The notes below the pieces were generated by a model. That model was not told the DNA's origin, ran no database searches, and saw only the letters and a program-made list of their open reading frames with translations. Source: Enterococcus sp. CSURQ0835 (GTDB lineage Bacteria > Bacillota > Bacilli > Lactobacillales > Enterococcaceae). From it: 64,000 bases of DNA. Shown here in pieces: positions 48,263 to 58,378 of this stretch (its first letter is position 1; each line of letters begins with the position of its first letter). A program made the translations under genes and the position numbers. The DNA lies in the NCBI RefSeq assembly GCF_902706605.1, contig NZ_CACSLH010000002.1:97840-161839 (forward strand), written 5' to 3'.

Positions 48263-49579
48263 GTGGCTAGTATTAATATTGGTGAAACATTACGAGAAGC
48301 CCGTAAAAAGAAAAATATCAGTTTAGATGAATTACAACAAAAAACGAAAATCCAAAAGCGCTACTTAGCAGCAATTGAAGAAAATGATTTTTCAGAGCTG
48401 CCGAGTAAGTTTTATGCACGGAATTTTATTCGGCAATATGCCGCGGCAGTCGGAGTTGATGGTCAACCATTAGTCGATGTTTATGATGGAAAAGATCAAG
48501 CACCCGTTAAAGAAAGTGAGCCTGAACATGTCGGAGTTTCTCGCAAGGTCAAACATGAAGATCCGCGAGCGCTCCGCTTACAAGCCAGTCTACCGGCCGT
48601 CGTCTTAGGTCTGATCGCAGTGGCTATCATCGCAGTCGTAGGTTATACGACTTGGTTAGACCACAAAGAAGGCAATTTGATCGCTAGTGATAGTTCGATG
48701 CAAGTTGAAGGGTCAACGGGGTTATTAAAGACGAGTAGTGAAAAAGAAAAAGCGCGAAAGGTAGCTGCTGAGAAAAAGAAAAAAGCAGCTGAAAAAGCCA
48801 AGGCGGAAGCGAAAAAAACCAAAGCTTCCAAAGAAAAAGCCAAAGCGGAAGCTGAAAAAAATAAAACACCGGAACAACGACAAGCTGAAAAAGAAGCCGC
48901 AGAAAAGAAAAAACAAGAAGCAGCTGAAGTAAAAGAACTGCGGGCCAATTTAGAAGCTGAGATGAAGAAAAAAACGAAATTCAAAGTCGAATCCAATACA
49001 GTTAGTGACATCGTGATCATGGGAAATCACATCGATAATCCAACAAAGCTGACGTTTAAGGGCAAGATCCAGCCAGTCTGGATCGGTGTGATGGTCAATA
49101 ATCAATTGATCTATCAACATACTTTGCAGCCAAATGAGACGGTGGAAACTGAGATCCCAGAAGATACCGCTCAAGCATTGATCACATTGGGAGTCGCGGA
49201 TCGGGCTTCTATCAAGGTCAATGATCATAAGCTGAATTTCCATCCAGGTGATTCAGTCAATCAAAAAAATATTCATTTGACTCTTTCGTATAAACCGACT
49301 GAGAAAAAGATCGATGAAGCAGTCGCAGCTCGCAAAGCCGCGCAACAGCAAGCTCGACAACAAGCCGAACAAGAAGCGCAGCAACAACAGTCGGCTCAAC
49401 AGCAAGTTCAAGATCCAACCCTTGCTCAACAGCAGCAAGGGACAGTCGGACAACAAGGAGTGCAGCAACAAGGCACCGTTCAACAGCAACAAAATCAAGT
49501 CCAATCAGGACAAACCCAACAACCTGCTCAGACCACACCGCAACAAAACAACGGCTATGGTTACGGCTATGGTTACTAG
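48263..49579 (+). CDS. rodZ: RodZ-like helix-turn-helix membrane protein with Q-rich tail
   Basis: A 438-residue single-pass membrane protein for cell-shape control. The cytosolic HTH domain spans 1-75 (IGETLREARKKKNISLDEL), the membrane helix 111-132, then an extracellular Lys/Ala/Glu-rich coiled stretch (about 158-238), a DUF4115-type beta domain (about 240-345) and a tail of about 90 residues dominated by Gln, ending NNGYGYGYGY. GTG 48263 follows AAGGAGAAG; an upstream in-frame ATG lies in ymfI and was rejected. The coil and tail are longer than in B. subtilis YmfM as I recall it. Confidence 0.88.
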   Translation: MASINIGETLREARKKKNISLDELQQKTKIQKRYLAAIEENDFSELPSKFYARNFIRQYAAAVGVDGQPLVDVYDGKDQAPVKESEPEHVGVSRKVKHEDPRALRLQASLPAVVLGLIAVAIIAVVGYTTWLDHKEGNLIASDSSMQVEGSTGLLKTSSEKEKARKVAAEKKKKAAEKAKAEAKKTKASKEKAKAEAEKNKTPEQRQAEKEAAEKKKQEAAEVKELRANLEAEMKKKTKFKVESNTVSDIVIMGNHIDNPTKLTFKGKIQPVWIGVMVNNQLIYQHTLQPNETVETEIPEDTAQALITLGVADRASIKVNDHKLNFHPGDSVNQKNIHLTLSYKPTEKKIDEAVAARKAAQQQARQQAEQEAQQQQSAQQQVQDPTLAQQQQGTVGQQGVQQQGTVQQQQNQVQSGQTQQPAQTTPQQNNGYGYGYGY

Positions 49580-49594
49580 GAAGGGGCAGGACAA

Positions 49595-50176
49595 GTGAAT
49601 TTACCAAATAAGTTAACTGTGATTCGAATTTTTATGATCCCATTATTTATGGTGATCGTGTTAGGTCCGTTTGATTGGGGAACATTACAAGCGGGAGCTA
49701 CGACATTGCCTGTTACCCAGCTTGTTGGTGCGATCATTTTTGCCATCGCAAGTTACACGGACCACCTAGATGGCAAGATCGCTCGAGCCCGAGGTTTGGT
49801 GACTAATTTCGGAAAATTTGCGGATCCATTAGCTGACAAGATGTTGGTGATGACGGCATTTATCATTTTAGTTGGGCAAGGAAAAGTTCCAGCTTGGGTG
49901 ATCGCGATCATCGTTTGCCGTGAATTAGCGGTGACTGGTTTGCGACTTTTGATCGTCGAACAAGATGGGCAAGTCCTAGCAGCTGCTTGGCCAGGAAAAA
50001 TCAAAACAGCTACTCAAATGGTGGGGATCATCCTACTTTATTTAAACAATATCCCATTTAATTTTATCGGGATTCCAATGGATCAAATCATGTTGTACAC
50101 GTGTCTATTCTTCACGGTCTACTCTGGTTATGATTACTTTGCTAAAAATACAGATATTTTTAAAGGTTCGATGTAA
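49595..50176 (+). CDS. pgsA: CDP-diacylglycerol-glycerol-3-phosphate 3-phosphatidyltransferase
   Basis: A 193-residue membrane enzyme that commits CDP-diacylglycerol to phosphatidylglycerol. The CDP-alcohol phosphotransferase motif DxxDGxxAR..GxxxDxxxD is seen as [18 protein letters not shown] followed by [12 protein letters not shown] 49595 follows AAGGGGCAGG. Its product is the substrate for mprF, encoded 4.6 kb downstream. Confidence 0.95.
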   Translation: MNLPNKLTVIRIFMIPLFMVIVLGPFDWGTLQAGATTLPVTQLVGAIIFAIASYTDHLDGKIARARGLVTNFGKFADPLADKMLVMTAFIILVGQGKVPAWVIAIIVCRELAVTGLRLLIVEQDGQVLAAAWPGKIKTATQMVGIILLYLNNIPFNFIGIPMDQIMLYTCLFFTVYSGYDYFAKNTDIFKGSM

Positions 50177-50206
50177 ACTGCGAAATTTTTTCGCAGTTTT
50201 TTGTTA
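50175..50206 (+). terminator. pgsA terminator
   Basis: AAACTGCGAAA / TTTCGCAGTTT with a 3-base loop, then TTTTG. It overlaps the pgsA stop codon. Confidence 0.8.
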
Positions 50207-50249
50207 TAGTGAGAAAGTAAATGCGTATCTTAAGAAAGAAGTGGAAAAG

Positions 50250-51497
50250 TTGAAAGCAGAAATCATTGCAGTCGGAACAGAATTATTATTAGGTCAAGTG
50301 GTGAACACAAATGCGACTTTTTTATCAGAAGAGTTAGCAGATCTTGGCATCGAGGTCTATTACCATACGGTCGTAGGAGATAATCCGAAACGGTTAGAAG
50401 CACTGCTCCAATTAGCCGATACGCGAAGTGACTTGATCATTTTATGCGGTGGATTAGGGCCAACCGATGATGACTTGACTAAAGATGTTTTAGCAGCACA
50501 TGTGGGAGTTTCCTTAGTTCAAAATGAAGCCGGCTTAATTCAATTGAATGAATTTTTTGAACGCGCACAACGGACGATGACGCCGAACAATTTACGCCAA
50601 GTTGAGACACTAGCTGATGCGATCCCATTACCTAATCGTACGGGTCTAGCGATCGGCTGTTTGTATCACGGTGAAAAAAATAATTATATTTTATTGCCTG
50701 GACCACCAAGTGAATTGAAACCGATGTTTGTAGAACAAGCCAAACCATTACTGCAAAAAGAATTTCCGAGTCATGAGAAATTGACTTCTCGCGTGTTGCG
50801 TTTTTACGGCATCGGGGAATCTTCCTTAGTAACGGAATTAGCTGACATGATCGAACACCAAAAAAATCCGACGATCGCACCATATGCCAAACCAAATGAA
50901 GTGACGTTACGGATCACGGCTAAAACAGAAGATGCATTGTCAGCCAAAACTTTATTAGACCAAGTCGAAACGGAGATCATGGCAAGAGTCGGTGAATTTT
51001 TCTATGGTTATGGCGAAAGTAATTCATTGGAACAAGTCGTAGTGGAAGCTTTGAAACAACGTCACCAGACGATCACGGCGGCTGAGAGTTTAACTGCAGG
51101 GGAGTTTCAAAGTATCATCGGGGAGATCTCTGGCGTCTCAGCAGTTTTTCCAGGTGGTTTTGTGACCTATAGTAAAGCGTTGAAAGAAAAGGTTTTAGGC
51201 GTGGATCACGAGTTGTTAGAAAAATATGGTGCAGTCAGTGCCGAATGTGCGCAAGCGATGGCTGAAAGAGCCCGTGAATTGGCTGGAACAGATTTCGCAT
51301 TGTCATTTACCGGAGTAGCGGGACCAACTGCACTAGAAGATCAACCTGCTGGAACAGTCTTTATTGCGCTAGCACAAAAGGATCACCCAACCATCGTGAC
51401 CGAAAACCACTTCACTCGCGACCGGGCATATGTGCGCCATAGTTCGGTAATGAAGGGCTTAGATCTAGTTCGGCGAGCAAGTTTAAGCAAAGATTAA
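50250..51497 (+). CDS. cinA: CinA family protein
   Basis: A 415-residue protein with an N-terminal MoCF/molybdopterin-binding-like domain ([34 protein letters not shown]) and a C-terminal CinA domain ([39 protein letters not shown]), which in other bacteria deamidates NMN. The TTG 50250 follows AAGAAGTGG; an in-frame ATG at 50130 lies inside pgsA and was rejected. It is next to recA, as in many Firmicutes where the pair is linked to competence and recombination. Confidence 0.92.
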   Translation: MKAEIIAVGTELLLGQVVNTNATFLSEELADLGIEVYYHTVVGDNPKRLEALLQLADTRSDLIILCGGLGPTDDDLTKDVLAAHVGVSLVQNEAGLIQLNEFFERAQRTMTPNNLRQVETLADAIPLPNRTGLAIGCLYHGEKNNYILLPGPPSELKPMFVEQAKPLLQKEFPSHEKLTSRVLRFYGIGESSLVTELADMIEHQKNPTIAPYAKPNEVTLRITAKTEDALSAKTLLDQVETEIMARVGEFFYGYGESNSLEQVVVEALKQRHQTITAAESLTAGEFQSIIGEISGVSAVFPGGFVTYSKALKEKVLGVDHELLEKYGAVSAECAQAMAERARELAGTDFALSFTGVAGPTALEDQPAGTVFIALAQKDHPTIVTENHFTRDRAYVRHSSVMKGLDLVRRASLSKD

Positions 51498-51502
51498 AAA
51501 TG

Positions 51503-51516
51503 CGAATGTTTGTTCG
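51503..51516. promoter_or_regulatory. SOS (LexA) box of recA
   Basis: CGAATGTTTGTTCG matches the Gram-positive LexA consensus CGAAC-N4-GTTCG at 9 of 10 fixed bases. It lies just before the recA -35 box and 97 bases before the recA start. It also sits in the loop region of a weak cinA terminator-like hairpin. Confidence 0.65.
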
Positions 51517-51524
51517 ATTTTCGC

Positions 51525-51553
51525 TTGCTTTTTTACTCTGAAACCCGTAAACT
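51525..51553 (+). promoter_or_regulatory. recA promoter
   Basis: TTGCTT (51525-51530), 17-base spacer, TAAACT (51548-51553). Confidence 0.5.
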
Positions 51554-51613
51554 AGTCTTACTGATTGAGGACACAACAAGGATTTTGTTTTTAAGATAAA
51601 GGAGGATCAGCGA

Positions 51614-52705
51614 TTGGCAGATGATCGTAAGACAGCCTTAGATGCTGCGATGAAAAAAATTGAAAAAAGTTATGGTAAGGGTTCGATCATGAAACTAGGT
51701 GATAAGGTCGACCAACAGATCTCAACGATTCCCAGTGGTTCTTTAGCGTTAGATGTTGCGCTTGGTGTAGGTGGGTATCCCCGCGGTCGGATCGTCGAAG
51801 TTTATGGCCCAGAAAGTTCTGGTAAAACAACAGTGACGTTGCATGCGATCGCTGAAGTCCAAAAACAAGGTGGGACCGCAGCCTTTATCGATGCGGAAAA
51901 TGCCTTAGACCCGCAATACGCTGAACGTCTAGGCGTGAATATTGATGAGCTATTACTTTCTCAGCCGGATACAGGTGAACAAGGCTTAGAGATCGCCGAT
52001 GCATTAGTCTCTAGTGGTGCGATCGATATTTTAGTCGTCGATTCAGTGGCAGCGTTAGTACCTCGAGCTGAGATCGAAGGCGAGATGGGAGATACGCATG
52101 TTGGGTTACAAGCTCGTTTGATGTCTCAAGCTTTGCGTAAATTATCTGGTTCGATCAATAAGACGAAGACGATCGCGATCTTCATCAACCAAATCCGGGA
52201 AAAAGTCGGCGTTATGTTCGGAAATCCTGAGACGACACCTGGTGGGCGAGCATTGAAATTTTATTCAACGGTTCGTCTAGAAGTTCGGCGAGCAGAACAA
52301 TTGAAAAACGGGACGGATATCGTCGGAAACCGCACGAAGATCAAAGTCGTGAAAAATAAAGTTGCGCCGCCATTTAGAATTGCTGAAGTCGATATCATGT
52401 ACGGTCAAGGGATCTCACAAGAAGGTGAGCTTTTGGATATGGCGGTTGAAAAAGATATCGTCGATAAGAGTGGTGCTTGGTATGGCTATAAAGAAGATCG
52501 GATCGGCCAAGGGCGTGAAAACGCTAAACGCTATTTGACTGAACATCCTGAAATGATGCAAGAGATCTCAGAACGTGTTCGAGCAGCTTATGGGATCGGT
52601 GAACCGGTGGAAGAAGCTAAAGCCACTGAACCAGAAAAAGCAGCTAAGTCGGATAAGCCTAACAAAGCGAGCAAAGTCCAAGCTGAGTTACCATTAGAAA
52701 AATAA
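51614..52705 (+). CDS. recA: Recombinase RecA
   Basis: A 363-residue strand-exchange ATPase and SOS coprotease. Walker A is [13 protein letters not shown], Walker [13 protein letters not shown], and loop 2 has [22 protein letters not shown]. The C-terminal tail is Ala/Lys/Glu-rich. The start is TTG 51614, 7 bases after AAAGGAGGATC. A LexA box and promoter lie upstream, after cinA. Confidence 0.97.
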   Translation: MADDRKTALDAAMKKIEKSYGKGSIMKLGDKVDQQISTIPSGSLALDVALGVGGYPRGRIVEVYGPESSGKTTVTLHAIAEVQKQGGTAAFIDAENALDPQYAERLGVNIDELLLSQPDTGEQGLEIADALVSSGAIDILVVDSVAALVPRAEIEGEMGDTHVGLQARLMSQALRKLSGSINKTKTIAIFINQIREKVGVMFGNPETTPGGRALKFYSTVRLEVRRAEQLKNGTDIVGNRTKIKVVKNKVAPPFRIAEVDIMYGQGISQEGELLDMAVEKDIVDKSGAWYGYKEDRIGQGRENAKRYLTEHPEMMQEISERVRAAYGIGEPVEEAKATEPEKAAKSDKPNKASKVQAELPLEK

Positions 52706-52713
52706 AAGAACAT

Positions 52714-52752
52714 TCCCAGCTACGAATGAGATAATCAGTAGCTGGGATTTTT
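52714..52752 (+). terminator. recA terminator
   Basis: TCCCAGCTAC / GTAGCTGGGA with a 14-base loop, then TTTTTG. Confidence 0.85.
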
Positions 52753-52877
52753 GTGATGTGTTGCAGGTCGTGGATTCAAACTTCCAAAAGTGATTTTGCA
52801 GAGTTCAGCTAATTTCTTTAGTTTTTTTATTAGACGAAATTTCAGATTAAAACCGCTTACGATTGCGTGAAATAAAG

Positions 52878-52906
52878 TTGACACGCTATCTGACAAACAT
52901 TAGAAT
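52878..52906 (+). promoter_or_regulatory. rny promoter
   Basis: TTGACA (52878-52883), 17-base spacer, TAGAAT (52901-52906). It gives a leader of about 100 bases. Confidence 0.75.
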
Positions 52907-52908
52907 AA

Positions 52909-52930
52909 AGTTGTGTGAATACACACAACT
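52909..52930 (+). other. 5'-terminal hairpin in the rny leader
   Basis: AGTTGTGTG / CACACAACT, a 9-bp perfect stem with a 4-base loop, begins at or within a few bases of the predicted transcript 5' end. A second possible stem (GATTATGTTATC with GATAACAACATAG, about 52953-52992) lies closer to the ribosome site. Confidence 0.55.
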
Positions 52931-53010
52931 GCAAGTAGGCAGGTTGATAAGATTGATTATGTTATCAAAAAACTACAGATAACAACATAGATAGTACGGA
53001 GGTGGATTCA

Positions 53011-54567
53011 ATGTTAGTTCCGATTCTCCTCGCTATCATCGGTTTAATTGTCGGTCTTGGTTTAGGATTCATGGTGGCTAAACAGCGCCATGAAAAAGAA
53101 ATTGAAGGGGCGCAAAACTCAGCTAAAGGGATTATTTCTCACGCAAATAAAGAGGCAGAGACCTTAAAAAAAGAAGCTTTGTTAGAAGCCAAAGAAGAAA
53201 ACCAGCAGTATCGAGCACAAATTGAAAGTGAGTTGAAAGAAAGCAAAGCAGAATTGAAACAGCAAGAAAATCGTTTGCTGCAACGCGAGCAGACGTTAGA
53301 TCGCAAAGATGATTCGCTTGAAAAACGGGAAAACTCACTAGAAGAAAAAGAAACAAAACTCAGTGCGAGACAGCAATTAATTGACGAGCGAGACAAAGAA
53401 GTTGAACAACTGATTGAACAACAACAAGCAAAACTCGAACAAGTCGCAGCTTTATCAAAAGAAGAAGCAAAAGATGTGATCATGAAGTCGACTGAAGAAG
53501 AATTAAATCACGAGTTGACAGTCATGGTCAAAGAATCTGAACAACGCGCCAAAGAAGAAGCTGATCGCAAAGCGAAAAACTTATTAGCGATGGCGATCCA
53601 ACGGTGCGGTGCGGATACCGTTTCTGAGACAACTGTTTCAGTCGTGACGTTACCAAATGATGAGATGAAAGGCCGGATCATCGGTCGAGAAGGGCGTAAT
53701 ATTCGGACATTAGAAACGTTGACTGGAATCGACCTAATCATCGATGATACGCCAGAAGCTGTCGTCTTATCTGGCTTTGATCCGATTCGCCGCGAGATCG
53801 CGCGGATGACGTTGGAGAAATTGATCCAAGATGGACGGATCCATCCTGCTCGGATCGAAGAGATGGTGGAAAAATCTCGGAAAGAAATGGATGAACGGAT
53901 TCGGGAATATGGTGAGCAAGCCGCCTTTGAAGTGGGCGCTCATACACTCCATCCTGATCTGATCAAGATCTTAGGTCGTCTACATTTCAGAACGAGTTAT
54001 GGTCAAAATGTCTTAGATCACTCAGTCGAAGTCGCAAAATTGACTGGCGTACTAGCTGCCGAATTGGGCGAAGACGTTCAATTAGCTCAGCGTGCCGGCT
54101 TGCTTCATGATATCGGGAAAGCATTAGACCATGAAATCGAAGGCTCTCACGTCGAGATCGGCGCCGAGTTAGCGGCTAAATACCGTGAAAATCCGATCGT
54201 TGTGAATGCGATCGCTTCCCATCATGGAGACACTGAAGCAACTTCTGTGATCTCGGTTCTAGTTGCGGCAGCCGATGCAGTATCTGCAGCTCGACCAGGA
54301 GCCCGCAGTGAATCATTGGAAAATTATATTCGCCGATTGGAAAATCTAGAACACATTTCTAACAGTTTTGATGGAGTCGAATCTAGTTTTGCAGTCCAAG
54401 CAGGACGCGAAGTCCGCGTGATGGTTAAACCAGATAAGATTTCTGATTTAGATGCGGTTCGCCTTGTGCGCGACATCCGGCGCAAGATCGAAGATGAACT
54501 GGATTATCCAGGCCACATCAAGATCACGGTCATTCGTGAGACTCGTGCGACCGATTATGCGAAATAA
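53011..54567 (+). CDS. rny: Ribonuclease Y
   Basis: A 518-residue membrane-tied endoribonuclease that starts mRNA decay. The N-terminal helix is [19 protein letters not shown], a long coiled coil (about 30-200) follows, then the KH domain ([20 protein letters not shown]) and the HD domain ([20 protein letters not shown]). I chose ATG 53011 after GGAGGTGG; the GTG at 53002 lies inside that site. The leader has its own structures, and rny is monocistronic. Confidence 0.96.
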   Translation: MLVPILLAIIGLIVGLGLGFMVAKQRHEKEIEGAQNSAKGIISHANKEAETLKKEALLEAKEENQQYRAQIESELKESKAELKQQENRLLQREQTLDRKDDSLEKRENSLEEKETKLSARQQLIDERDKEVEQLIEQQQAKLEQVAALSKEEAKDVIMKSTEEELNHELTVMVKESEQRAKEEADRKAKNLLAMAIQRCGADTVSETTVSVVTLPNDEMKGRIIGREGRNIRTLETLTGIDLIIDDTPEAVVLSGFDPIRREIARMTLEKLIQDGRIHPARIEEMVEKSRKEMDERIREYGEQAAFEVGAHTLHPDLIKILGRLHFRTSYGQNVLDHSVEVAKLTGVLAAELGEDVQLAQRAGLLHDIGKALDHEIEGSHVEIGAELAAKYRENPIVVNAIASHHGDTEATSVISVLVAAADAVSAARPGARSESLENYIRRLENLEHISNSFDGVESSFAVQAGREVRVMVKPDKISDLDAVRLVRDIRRKIEDELDYPGHIKITVIRETRATDYAK

Positions 54568-54596
54568 ATACAAAATAAAATTTCTCTTTTTTTGAG

Positions 54597-54650
54597 AAGC
54601 GAGAATGATCAAGTTGAGTTATCAACGGATCGGTCTCGCTTTTTCTTTTT
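54597..54650 (+). terminator. rny terminator
   Basis: AAGCGAGA / TCTCGCTT (with inner GATC / GATC pairing) around a 30-base loop, then TTTCTTTTT. Confidence 0.7.
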
Positions 54651-54714
54651 GTCTAACGCGTCTTTACGCTATACTGAAAGTAAGAGGATCAGAAAAGCTT
54701 TTTTCTGCAATCTT

Positions 54715-54723
54715 TGGTACAAT
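54715..54723 (+). promoter_or_regulatory. Extended -10 promoter of mprF
   Basis: TGG followed by TACAAT (54718-54723); the -35 region is poor. Confidence 0.5.
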
Positions 54724-54760
54724 GAAAAACAATTTGACACATTAGAGGAGTCGAACAATT

Positions 54761-57334
54761 TTGAAAACACGAATAACTACGCTCGGTCAGTGGCTAAAAC
54801 GTTATTCTTTGCTCTTAAAAATCATTTTCTTTGGGATCGTTTTGTTTTTCGTCGCTAATCAAGTGACCCATATTGCTCACGGGATGAGTTGGGAGACGGT
54901 CTGGCAGACGATCAGTCAGCAAAATCGCTGGGCTTTGGTAGGGATGATCTTAGTCGGGCTCGTTGGCGTTTTGCCGATGCTGCTGTATGATTTAGTGACG
55001 ATCATCGTCTTAGAAGCTGAAGGTCGTGCGAAAATGAGACGCAAAGAATGGTTCGTTGCAGCTTGGACGACGAATACGATCAACAATCTCGCTGGCTTTG
55101 GCGGCGTTGTGGGTGCCAGTTTGCGCTCGAATTTTTATGGGAAAGGGCTCAAAAAGAAAAAAGTGTTAGCGACGGTTTCTAAAGTTGCACTTTTCATGCT
55201 AGCGGGCTTATCTTTATTAGCGTTGATCACAGCTGTGGATTTATTTTTCTTTCGAACCGATAATCCGTTTGTCCACTATCGCTTTTGGCTACTAGCAGGA
55301 GGAGCTTTTGCACCGTTGCTCTTAGGAGTCGTTTACAGTCGACGTAAAACATTGTTTAAAGAATTTACGTTGAAACAAATTTTAGGTTTGTACGTAGCTT
55401 CCTTAGGACAATGGGGCGGTGCTTTGCTAGTCTTTTTACTTGTCGGAAAATTGATGGGCGTACAACTAGCGCTAAGTGCGGTCTACCCAATGTTTGTGAT
55501 CGCTACCGGTCTGGGGATGCTGACGATGGTCCCAGGCGGTGCTGGAACATTTGATGTCATGATGATCTTAGGGTTAGGGCATTTAGGCTTAGAGCAAAGT
55601 GTCGCCGTCGTGTGGATCTTATTTTATCGGATCTTTTATTACTTGATTCCGTTTATTACCGGGTTAGTTCTCTTTAGTTTAAATGCGGGAGTCAAGTTGA
55701 ATCGGTACTTTGACAACTTGCCGCGGGTACTATCACAAAAAATTTCTCACAGAGTCTTAGTAGTGGCCGTTTATTTTGCGGGGATCATGATGGTCTTGCT
55801 TTCGACGTTTACTAATTTATCCAATCTCAGCCGCTTGTTCCAAGTCTTGCTGCCTTTTTCTTTCAACTTTTTAGATCAAACATTGAATCTTTTGATCGGT
55901 TTTTTGCTGTTGGGCTTGGCGCGAGGACTGTCACAAAAAGTTGCCAAAGCATTTTGGCCAACGATCGTCTTGTTAGCGTTTGGGATCATTAATACGATTG
56001 CAAAAACGGCTTCGATCCGGCTGATCGTCGTTTACGTGTTGATCTTACTCGCTGTTTGGGGTTCGCGCAAAGAATTTTATCGGCAGAAGTTTGTGTATTC
56101 ATGGAGCGGGTTAGTAGTGGATGGCTTACTGTTTGGCTCGCTATTTGTGTTTTATGCAGTGGCGGGATACCACAGTGGGCAAGTCTGGCGGAGTGCTTCG
56201 ATGCCGGCTAAATATTTCACCTTCCCTTCAGAAGAGATCTGGGTCTCAGGGGTTCTCGGAGTGATTTTATCGATTTTGTGCTTGGCACTGTTGTATTATT
56301 ATTTGGCAGAAAGTGAAGCAGAAGTCGGTGTGGCTTGGGACAGTCGACGATTCAATTATTTAATCAGCCACTTTGGCGGTACGGCAGCGAGCCATTACTT
56401 AAAGCTGCCCGGCTATCATTATTACTACTACCAAGAAAATGGTAATGATCAAGTCGTGTTTGGTTTCCAGATCAAAGCGAATAAATGTTTCGTCTTAGGT
56501 GATCCGATCGGCGATCCTGAAAAAAAACGCGCCGCAACGTTAGCATTTTTACAACATGCGGATCGCTTAGGCTATGAGTTAGCTTTTTATAAAATCTCAG
56601 AAGAATACGTCATCTTGTTACACGACTTTGGCTTCCACTTTGATAAGATCGGGGAAAATGGCGTGACGGAATTTGCGCGTCATGAACATGAAGTTTTCGC
56701 TGAACGATTTGAATTTAAAAAATTGACGAACGAAGGCTATCACTTCAGCTATTTTGAAAAAGTCCCGGTGGAAGTCTTGCCGGAGCTAAAAGCGATCTCA
56801 GATGAATGGTTGAACGGTCAAAAAGAAAAATTTTTCTCGGTGGGTCGCTTTGAGGAAGACTATCTAAAAGCTAGCCAGATCGGGATCGCTCGCGATGGTG
56901 AAAATCAGATCGTGGGGTTTATCACCAAACAACCAATCGATGCGACGCGCTGTTCTTACGATTTAGTGCGCTACAAAAAAACAGCACCTCCTGAGCTGGC
57001 GGGCTTTTTGCAAATGCATTTGATGGATGCCTTGAAAAAAGAAGGGATCCAACAAGTTTATCAAGGCATGGCACCGCTCGCGAATGTCGGGGAGACATCC
57101 TTTTCGTTTTTAGGGGAACGCGTGATGAATTTGATTTATCGTTACGGGAATTCCTTTTACGCTTTTCAACAAGTTACCGAAGAAAAAGCCGTCTCAGTCG
57201 ATTATTGGCGGCCACGTTTTTTTGCTTACATGAAATCAAGTAGTTTTTTATTTTCAGCCTTGCAATTGCTACTTTTGATCGGTCGAGGCAAGAACAAAGG
57301 TCCAACGTTAAAAGAAGAAATGATCGAAGTCTAA
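54761..57334 (+). CDS. mprF: Phosphatidylglycerol lysyltransferase / flippase MprF
   Basis: An 857-residue membrane protein. The N-terminal flippase part has about twelve to fourteen helices (LKIIFFGIVLFFVANQVTHI; NNLAGFGGVVGASLRSNFYG; VPGGAGTFDVMMILGLG). The C-terminal soluble domain (about 525-830) is the aminoacyl-tRNA-dependent transferase. It adds lysine (or alanine) to phosphatidylglycerol and flips the product, lowering surface negative charge and sensitivity to cationic peptides and daptomycin. The start is TTG 54761 with AGAGGAG 11 bases upstream. Monocistronic. Confidence 0.95.
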   Translation: MKTRITTLGQWLKRYSLLLKIIFFGIVLFFVANQVTHIAHGMSWETVWQTISQQNRWALVGMILVGLVGVLPMLLYDLVTIIVLEAEGRAKMRRKEWFVAAWTTNTINNLAGFGGVVGASLRSNFYGKGLKKKKVLATVSKVALFMLAGLSLLALITAVDLFFFRTDNPFVHYRFWLLAGGAFAPLLLGVVYSRRKTLFKEFTLKQILGLYVASLGQWGGALLVFLLVGKLMGVQLALSAVYPMFVIATGLGMLTMVPGGAGTFDVMMILGLGHLGLEQSVAVVWILFYRIFYYLIPFITGLVLFSLNAGVKLNRYFDNLPRVLSQKISHRVLVVAVYFAGIMMVLLSTFTNLSNLSRLFQVLLPFSFNFLDQTLNLLIGFLLLGLARGLSQKVAKAFWPTIVLLAFGIINTIAKTASIRLIVVYVLILLAVWGSRKEFYRQKFVYSWSGLVVDGLLFGSLFVFYAVAGYHSGQVWRSASMPAKYFTFPSEEIWVSGVLGVILSILCLALLYYYLAESEAEVGVAWDSRRFNYLISHFGGTAASHYLKLPGYHYYYYQENGNDQVVFGFQIKANKCFVLGDPIGDPEKKRAATLAFLQHADRLGYELAFYKISEEYVILLHDFGFHFDKIGENGVTEFARHEHEVFAERFEFKKLTNEGYHFSYFEKVPVEVLPELKAISDEWLNGQKEKFFSVGRFEEDYLKASQIGIARDGENQIVGFITKQPIDATRCSYDLVRYKKTAPPELAGFLQMHLMDALKKEGIQQVYQGMAPLANVGETSFSFLGERVMNLIYRYGNSFYAFQQVTEEKAVSVDYWRPRFFAYMKSSSFLFSALQLLLLIGRGKNKGPTLKEEMIEV

Positions 57335-57335
57335 C

Positions 57336-57375
57336 AAAAGCTGTTTTGAGAGTCTGACTTTCAAGACAGCTTTTT
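57336..57375 (+). terminator. mprF terminator
   Basis: AAAAGCTGT...ACAGCTTTT with inner TTTGA / TCAAG pairing, then T. It begins right after the stop codon. Confidence 0.75.
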
Positions 57376-57444
57376 AATTGTGTGTTGACAGAGGAAATTC
57401 TCAGTACTTTTTGTAAAATTTTAGCTAGCGAAACTAAAAAACCA

Positions 57445-57453
57445 TGCTACAAT
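57445..57453 (+). promoter_or_regulatory. Extended -10 promoter of ispE
   Basis: TGC followed by TACAAT (57448-57453); no clear -35 box. Confidence 0.5.
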
Positions 57454-57487
57454 GAGAGATAAATAAAAAGTTTGAACGGGTGAGTAA

Positions 57488-58339
57488 ATGGAAGTCATGG
57501 AGAAAGCACCTGCGAAGATCAACTTGGGGCTCGATGTGTTAGGCAAGCGCCCTGATGGCTTACATGAGCTGTCAATGGTGATGGCCAGCATTGATCTTGC
57601 AGATCATTTATATTTGGAAGAGATCCCCGAAAATAAAATCCTCATTGAGACCAACAAAGCTTTCTTGCCGACTGATAAAAAAAATCATGTCTATGAAGCC
57701 TTGGAATTAGTCAAGGAACGTTTTCAGATCACTACCGGGGTCAAAGTCAAGATCCACAAACAAATTCCAGTAGCAGCTGGACTTGGCGGCGGATCGACGG
57801 ATTCAGCCGCTGCTTTGCGCGCGGCTAATCGTTTATGGCAATTGAAATTATCGCGCGCGCAACTAGCGGATCTTGGCGCTGAAGTCGGCTCAGATGTACC
57901 GTATTGTGTTTATAGTCAGACTGCTTTAGTAGAAGGTTTCGGTGAAAAAGTCACGCTACTGCCTTCAATGCCGCAATGCTGGGTCGTGGTCGTCAAACCA
58001 AAGATGAGTGTGTCGACACGGACGATCTTTGCGCAAGTGGAAATGGAGCAGCTCCATCATCCAGATATCGCAGCACTCGTTAAGGCGATCGAGTCCAATG
58101 ATTACCGGCAGATGACTCAAGAATTGGGAAACTCGTTAGAAGCGGTCACCATCAAAAAACATCCCATCATTCAACAGATCAAAGACCGGATGTTACGCTT
58201 TGGCGCAGATGCCGCGATGATGAGTGGTAGTGGGCCCACTGTTTACGCTTTGTGTCGCAAACATTCACGCGCGCAACATATTTACAATGCCTTGAAAGGT
58301 TTTTGCGATGAAGTTTATCTTGTGCGGACCTTAAAGTAA
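57488..58339 (+). CDS. ispE: 4-(cytidine 5'-diphospho)-2-C-methyl-D-erythritol kinase
   Basis: A 283-residue GHMP kinase. The ATP loop is IPVAAGLGGGSTDSAAALRA, the substrate end MEKAPAKINLGLDVLGKRPDG, and motif 3 MMSGSGPTVYALC. In the MEP isoprenoid route it phosphorylates CDP-methylerythritol. Enterococci are known to make isoprenoids through mevalonate and to keep an ispE-like gene, so the true substrate may differ. ATG 57488 follows GGGTGAG; ATG 57497 is an alternative start. Confidence 0.9.
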   Translation: MEVMEKAPAKINLGLDVLGKRPDGLHELSMVMASIDLADHLYLEEIPENKILIETNKAFLPTDKKNHVYEALELVKERFQITTGVKVKIHKQIPVAAGLGGGSTDSAAALRAANRLWQLKLSRAQLADLGAEVGSDVPYCVYSQTALVEGFGEKVTLLPSMPQCWVVVVKPKMSVSTRTIFAQVEMEQLHHPDIAALVKAIESNDYRQMTQELGNSLEAVTIKKHPIIQQIKDRMLRFGADAAMMSGSGPTVYALCRKHSRAQHIYNALKGFCDEVYLVRTLK

Positions 58340-58365
58340 GACTCAGTTGTGACTGGGTCTTTTTT
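58338..58365 (+). terminator. ispE terminator
   Basis: AAGACTCAGT / ACTGGGTCTT (one G-T pair) with a 4-base loop, then TTTTT. Confidence 0.8.
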
Positions 58366-58378
58366 GGTGGAGTCTAGC

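Noticed and set aside
48643..49020. Long minus-strand frames opposite the rodZ coiled and Q-rich regions
   Set aside because: They are Phe/Leu-rich mirror frames of Lys/Glu and Gln repeats, without starts or ribosome sites.
50130..50249. Upstream extension of cinA from ATG 50130
   Set aside because: It would lie inside pgsA and across its terminator; the family start is at TTG 50250.
54592..54858. An 88-codon frame across the rny terminator into mprF
   Set aside because: It spans a terminator and promoter, has no ribosome site, and overlaps mprF in another frame.
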